Shown here piece after piece: positions 14,752-17,144 of a stretch of 17,144 nucleotides of DNA. Every line of letters starts with the position of its first letter. Positions within the stretch are counted from its first letter, which is position 1. The stretch is from DATBGE01 sp036558125 (GTDB taxonomy: Bacteria > Gemmatimonadota > Gemmatimonadetes > Gemmatimonadales > GWC2-71-9), in NCBI GenBank assembly GCA_036558125.1, contig DATBGE010000053.1, forward strand, positions 1-17,144, in the 5' to 3' direction. The notes beneath the pieces were generated by a model that was given only the letters and a program-made list of their open reading frames with translations, searched no databases and was not told where the DNA came from. A program made the translations under genes and the position numbers.

Positions 14752-16644
14752 TTAGTGGTCATCATCGCTTTCGCTGCTGAGCGTGACCGCTCGTGCGCGC
14801 GCCCTGGAGCAGAGCGCGGCAAGACTGTCGCTCAGGCGGCGAAACCCGGTCAGGATCGCCGTGTGCTCGGGCGACTCGTGCAGGCTCGACGTCTCGGACG
14901 GATCGTTGATGTAATTATAGAGCTCGATCGAGTCCTGATCCGTCAGAATGTAATGAAGGCCGTTGGAGATCATCGAGACGGGACCCAGCTCAGCTCTCGC
15001 CCTGTTTGAAAGCTCAGAGAGGATCAGGGAATCCGCGGCACGCGGCTCTCCGGTCCAGAAACGGGTGAGGGACTGCCCCGGCACCACGGTCGATGTGATT
15101 CCTGTGAGAGCGAGCACCGTTTGCGGAATGTCGCGCAGGCTCACCGGCGTCTCGATAACCTTGTCATGCGGCACGGCGCGGGGATAGCGCATGACCAGCG
15201 GGACCTCCAGCAGCACCCGGTAGAGGCTGTTCATGTGGAACCGCTTACCATGTTCGCCGAACTGCTCGCCGTGGTCCGAGGTGATGATGACGATGGTATG
15301 GTCCAGCAGGCCCCGGCGGGCCAACTCGGCGAACAGGCTCCGGGTCGCGTCATCCAGGGAGGCGATGAGGGCGTCGTATTCGTCGCGCCAGTATCGCTGG
15401 GCTTCCGGGGTCCGCGGCTGACGGCCTCCCTGCCCCGGCTCCGGAAACATCTTATAGGTTCCCCGTGGGGCGTGGGCAAACCGTTCCCGGAACGGTGAGG
15501 GAGCGATATACGGGTGATGAGCGTCGAAATAATTGAGAAAGGCGAAGAACGGCCTGGAGCCATCCCGGTCCAGCCAGCGTAGGAAACTGGTGTTGACCAT
15601 GTCGGCCCGCTTCCGGTCCACCACCTCGTAATACCCGATGATGTGGCGTACCCATTGCTGATCCAAGATCACCCAGCTGATCCGCGACCAGGCGAGCGCT
15701 GTCCCCATTGTGCGGCTGAAATCCTCGTAATGCGCAAAGCCCTTGTGAATCCCGTACGCCCGCGTCGTGAAGGCCAGATTGGCGGTAAACCCGCCGGTGC
15801 GATAGCCCGCGTGAGAGAGCAGCTCCGCCAGGGACGGTGTCGGCATCTCCACCGGTGCCCGGGTTCCCCGGAAAAACATGAAGGGCCATTGACCGGTGAA
15901 CATGCTCACGTGCGAGGGGAGAGTCCACGGCGCGGTACTGAACGCATGCTCGAAGCGGACTCCCTCCCGGGCCACTGACTCGAGAAACGGTGTGGTGGGC
16001 CGGGGATATCCCGCGACGCTCAGCTCATCGTTTCGTACCGTGTCCCAGACCAGCAGCAGGACATTGGGCTTGTCTCGAGAGGCGGCGGGCCAGCGGTTCG
16101 ATGCGGCACGTTCATTCAACCATTCGATGCTCAACACCAGGCTGGCCGCGCTGGCGAACAGGATGCCCAGCAGCGGCAGTGTACGCCGCATGAAGGCGGC
16201 AACCGCCAACTCCCGTCCTGACAGCAGCCGACTCAGTTGAATGCCCACGCCCACGGCGAGCACCAGCGCAACCGCCTTGTGCATGGAGGTGACCAGCAGG
16301 AAGAGGGGCAACGCGGCGAGGCCACCCAGGATTCCGACCAGGGCGCTGAATGGCAGTTTCCCCGGAGTCAGCCGACGGGCCAGTATCAGCAGCAGGGTCG
16401 GCAACAACAGCCAGAGAAAATCGACGGTCGGAGCCATCCAGACGATATCGAACGGGACGAGAAGGAACTGGTGCAATCCCAGGCGCTGAACCACCCTCCA
16501 GGCCCCTTCCAGCAGCCCTGCCGTTAGCGCAAACCAGAGCGCTGTGACCAGTGGCCCCGGAAGAAGGGGCCCCGCTTCATCCGCGAGATCGGGACGGGAC
16601 AAATGTCCGGTACCCAGCGCGGCTCCCGGGACTACCTGCGCCAT
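14752..16644 (-). CDS. Membrane-anchored sulfatase-superfamily protein with Thr at the nucleophile position
   Basis: A 630-residue protein of the alkaline phosphatase/sulfatase superfamily. The first 175 or so residues hold about five hydrophobic helices; the rest is the hydrolase domain. Metal and active-site motifs visible are VWDTVRND (D201), DAHHPY (about 374-379), ITSDHGEQFGEHG (D457, H458) and FHMNSLYR. The nucleophile motif is T-L-P-S-H (T241) where classical sulfatases have C/S-x-P-S-R, the signal for formylglycine. It therefore should not be a formylglycine sulfatase; Thr is the nucleophile in related phosphoethanolamine and phosphoglycerol transferases. A periplasmic or outer-leaflet transferase or hydrolase for a phospho- or sulfo-group is inferred. 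The ATG at 16644 has AGG 5 nt upstream; a GTG at 16650 is the alternative. It overlaps the upstream paralogue by 13 bp. Confidence 0.86.
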   Translation of the reverse strand: MAQVVPGAALGTGHLSRPDLADEAGPLLPGPLVTALWFALTAGLLEGAWRVVQRLGLHQFLLVPFDIVWMAPTVDFLWLLLPTLLLILARRLTPGKLPFSALVGILGGLAALPLFLLVTSMHKAVALVLAVGVGIQLSRLLSGRELAVAAFMRRTLPLLGILFASAASLVLSIEWLNERAASNRWPAASRDKPNVLLLVWDTVRNDELSVAGYPRPTTPFLESVAREGVRFEHAFSTAPWTLPSHVSMFTGQWPFMFFRGTRAPVEMPTPSLAELLSHAGYRTGGFTANLAFTTRAYGIHKGFAHYEDFSRTMGTALAWSRISWVILDQQWVRHIIGYYEVVDRKRADMVNTSFLRWLDRDGSRPFFAFLNYFDAHHPYIAPSPFRERFAHAPRGTYKMFPEPGQGGRQPRTPEAQRYWRDEYDALIASLDDATRSLFAELARRGLLDHTIVIITSDHGEQFGEHGKRFHMNSLYRVLLEVPLVMRYPRAVPHDKVIETPVSLRDIPQTVLALTGITSTVVPGQSLTRFWTGEPRAADSLILSELSNRARAELGPVSMISNGLHYILTDQDSIELYNYINDPSETSSLHESPEHTAILTGFRRLSDSLAALCSRARARAVTLSSESDDDH

Positions 16645-17144
16645 GGCCACCTGCTCAGCTCGTTTCGAAAGGGCGTTACCACCGAATCCGTCACGGTCAG
16701 CGGATGATGTTCCCAGTCATCCCCTAGGTCGAAAAGCTCCTCAGTTCCGTCCCCACCCAGGATGTAGCGCTGGTTCGCTTCCACCAAAGACCGCATATCC
16801 CCCCGGCTGACCGGGTATTGGGGAGGGGTTCTAATCCCCTTGCTAACCTCTGAAATGACAGGGCTTTGCGTACGGGGCTCATCGGAACCGTTCTCTCGCC
16901 AGAATCGGGCCAAAGAAGCTCCGGGGACCACTCCTGCGGGTAGCCCAGCCAAGTCGGCCAGGGTGGCGGCCACGTCCCGCAGGGTTACGGGTTGGGCCAA
17001 CTCCTTCCCCTCCGGCACGGCCCCGCGGTAGACGACTAAAAGGGGGACCTGAACCGAGGGCCGGTAAAGCGAATTACCGTGATCGAACATCCCATGCTCG
17101 CCGAACTCCTCGCCATGATCGGCGGTCAGGAGCACGATGGTGTG
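16632..17144 (-). CDS. Second sulfatase-superfamily protein, C-terminal part (cut by window edge)
   Basis: The last 170 residues of a gene that continues beyond the right edge of the window. The visible part opens just before TADHGEEFGEHG, which carries the Asp-His metal ligands, then FDHGNSLYRPSVQVPLLV, LRDVAATLADLAG and GASLARFW. These align almost motif for motif with the downstream gene (TSDHGEQFGEHG, MNSLYRVLLEVPLV, LRDIPQTVLALTG, GQSLTRFW), so the two are tandem paralogues. The nucleophile region is outside the window, so it cannot be told whether this copy has Cys, Ser or Thr there. The C-terminus ends with a basic, Trp-rich tail. The stop overlaps the start of the neighbouring paralogue, consistent with co-translation in the same operon. 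Confidence 0.85.
   Translation of the reverse strand, partial: HTIVLLTADHGEEFGEHGMFDHGNSLYRPSVQVPLLVVYRGAVPEGKELAQPVTLRDVAATLADLAGLPAGVVPGASLARFWRENGSDEPRTQSPVISEVSKGIRTPPQYPVSRGDMRSLVEANQRYILGGDGTEELFDLGDDWEHHPLTVTDSVVTPFRNELSRWPWRR

Noticed and set aside
12849..14780. A 643-codon open frame on the plus strand, opposite cysN.
   Set aside because: It is antisense to an unmistakable CysN gene, has no recognisable motif, and arises from GC-rich codon bias.
14752..16644. Assignment as a classical formylglycine sulfatase working with the sulfate genes.
   Set aside because: The C/S-x-P-S-R signature is replaced by T-L-P-S-H, so formylglycine cannot form at that position.
1..17144. tRNA/rRNA genes, insertion sequences, CRISPR repeats, att sites.
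   Set aside because: I found no repeats of CRISPR type, no transposase or integrase motif, and no tRNA-like fold; coding density leaves almost no room.

Overview
The window is a GC-rich, gene-dense bacterial segment with no RNA genes, mobile elements, CRISPR arrays or non-coding stretch longer than about 90 bp. Protein style, in particular the short signal peptide ending in PLGGQ on the exported amidohydrolase and the tandem sulfatase-superfamily genes, suggests a diderm phylum such as Gemmatimonadota. That placement is inference: no marker gene is present.

Positions 50-4785 (+ strand) hold a compact five-gene unit: a polyprenol-phosphate-type GT2 glycosyltransferase, an extended SDR (NAD-dependent epimerase/dehydratase family), a 160-residue hydrophobic protein of unknown function, a GMC-type FAD oxidoreductase, and a second GT2 glycosyltransferase with two C-terminal membrane helices. 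It looks like a pathway for making or modifying a lipid-linked sugar or surface glycan. It meets the minus-strand unit tail to tail, and the two last genes overlap by 17 bp.

Positions 4769-17144 (- strand, transcribed from right to left) look like one long operon with overlapping or nearly abutting genes. In transcription order: a sulfatase-superfamily gene cut by the window edge, a complete membrane-anchored sulfatase-superfamily gene, cysN with an extra degenerate APS-kinase-like domain, a CysQ-CysC fusion, cysD, a secreted amidohydrolase, then a complete D-alanylation set in the order dltB-dltC-dltD-dltX-dltA. dltX (6241-6402) is a 53-codon gene overlapping dltD and is easily missed. It carries the C-terminal FxYxxF motif typical of DltX microproteins.

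Functional reading: CysD/CysN make APS from sulfate and ATP. The CysC half of the fusion makes PAPS, and the CysQ half destroys PAP, the by-product of sulfotransferases. No reductive sulfur assimilation gene is in the window, so PAPS may feed a sulfotransferase encoded beyond the right edge. DltA activates D-Ala and loads DltC, and DltB/X/D pass D-Ala across the membrane to an unknown acceptor. The adjoining sulfatase-like protein has Thr where sulfatases have the formylglycine Cys/Ser, so it may be a phospho-group transferase or hydrolase. Together the window looks like an envelope-polymer decoration locus combining sugar transfer, sulfate activation and D-alanylation. The most interesting points are the complete Dlt machinery in a probable diderm, its joining to PAPS supply, and the two unusual sulfate-activation proteins.
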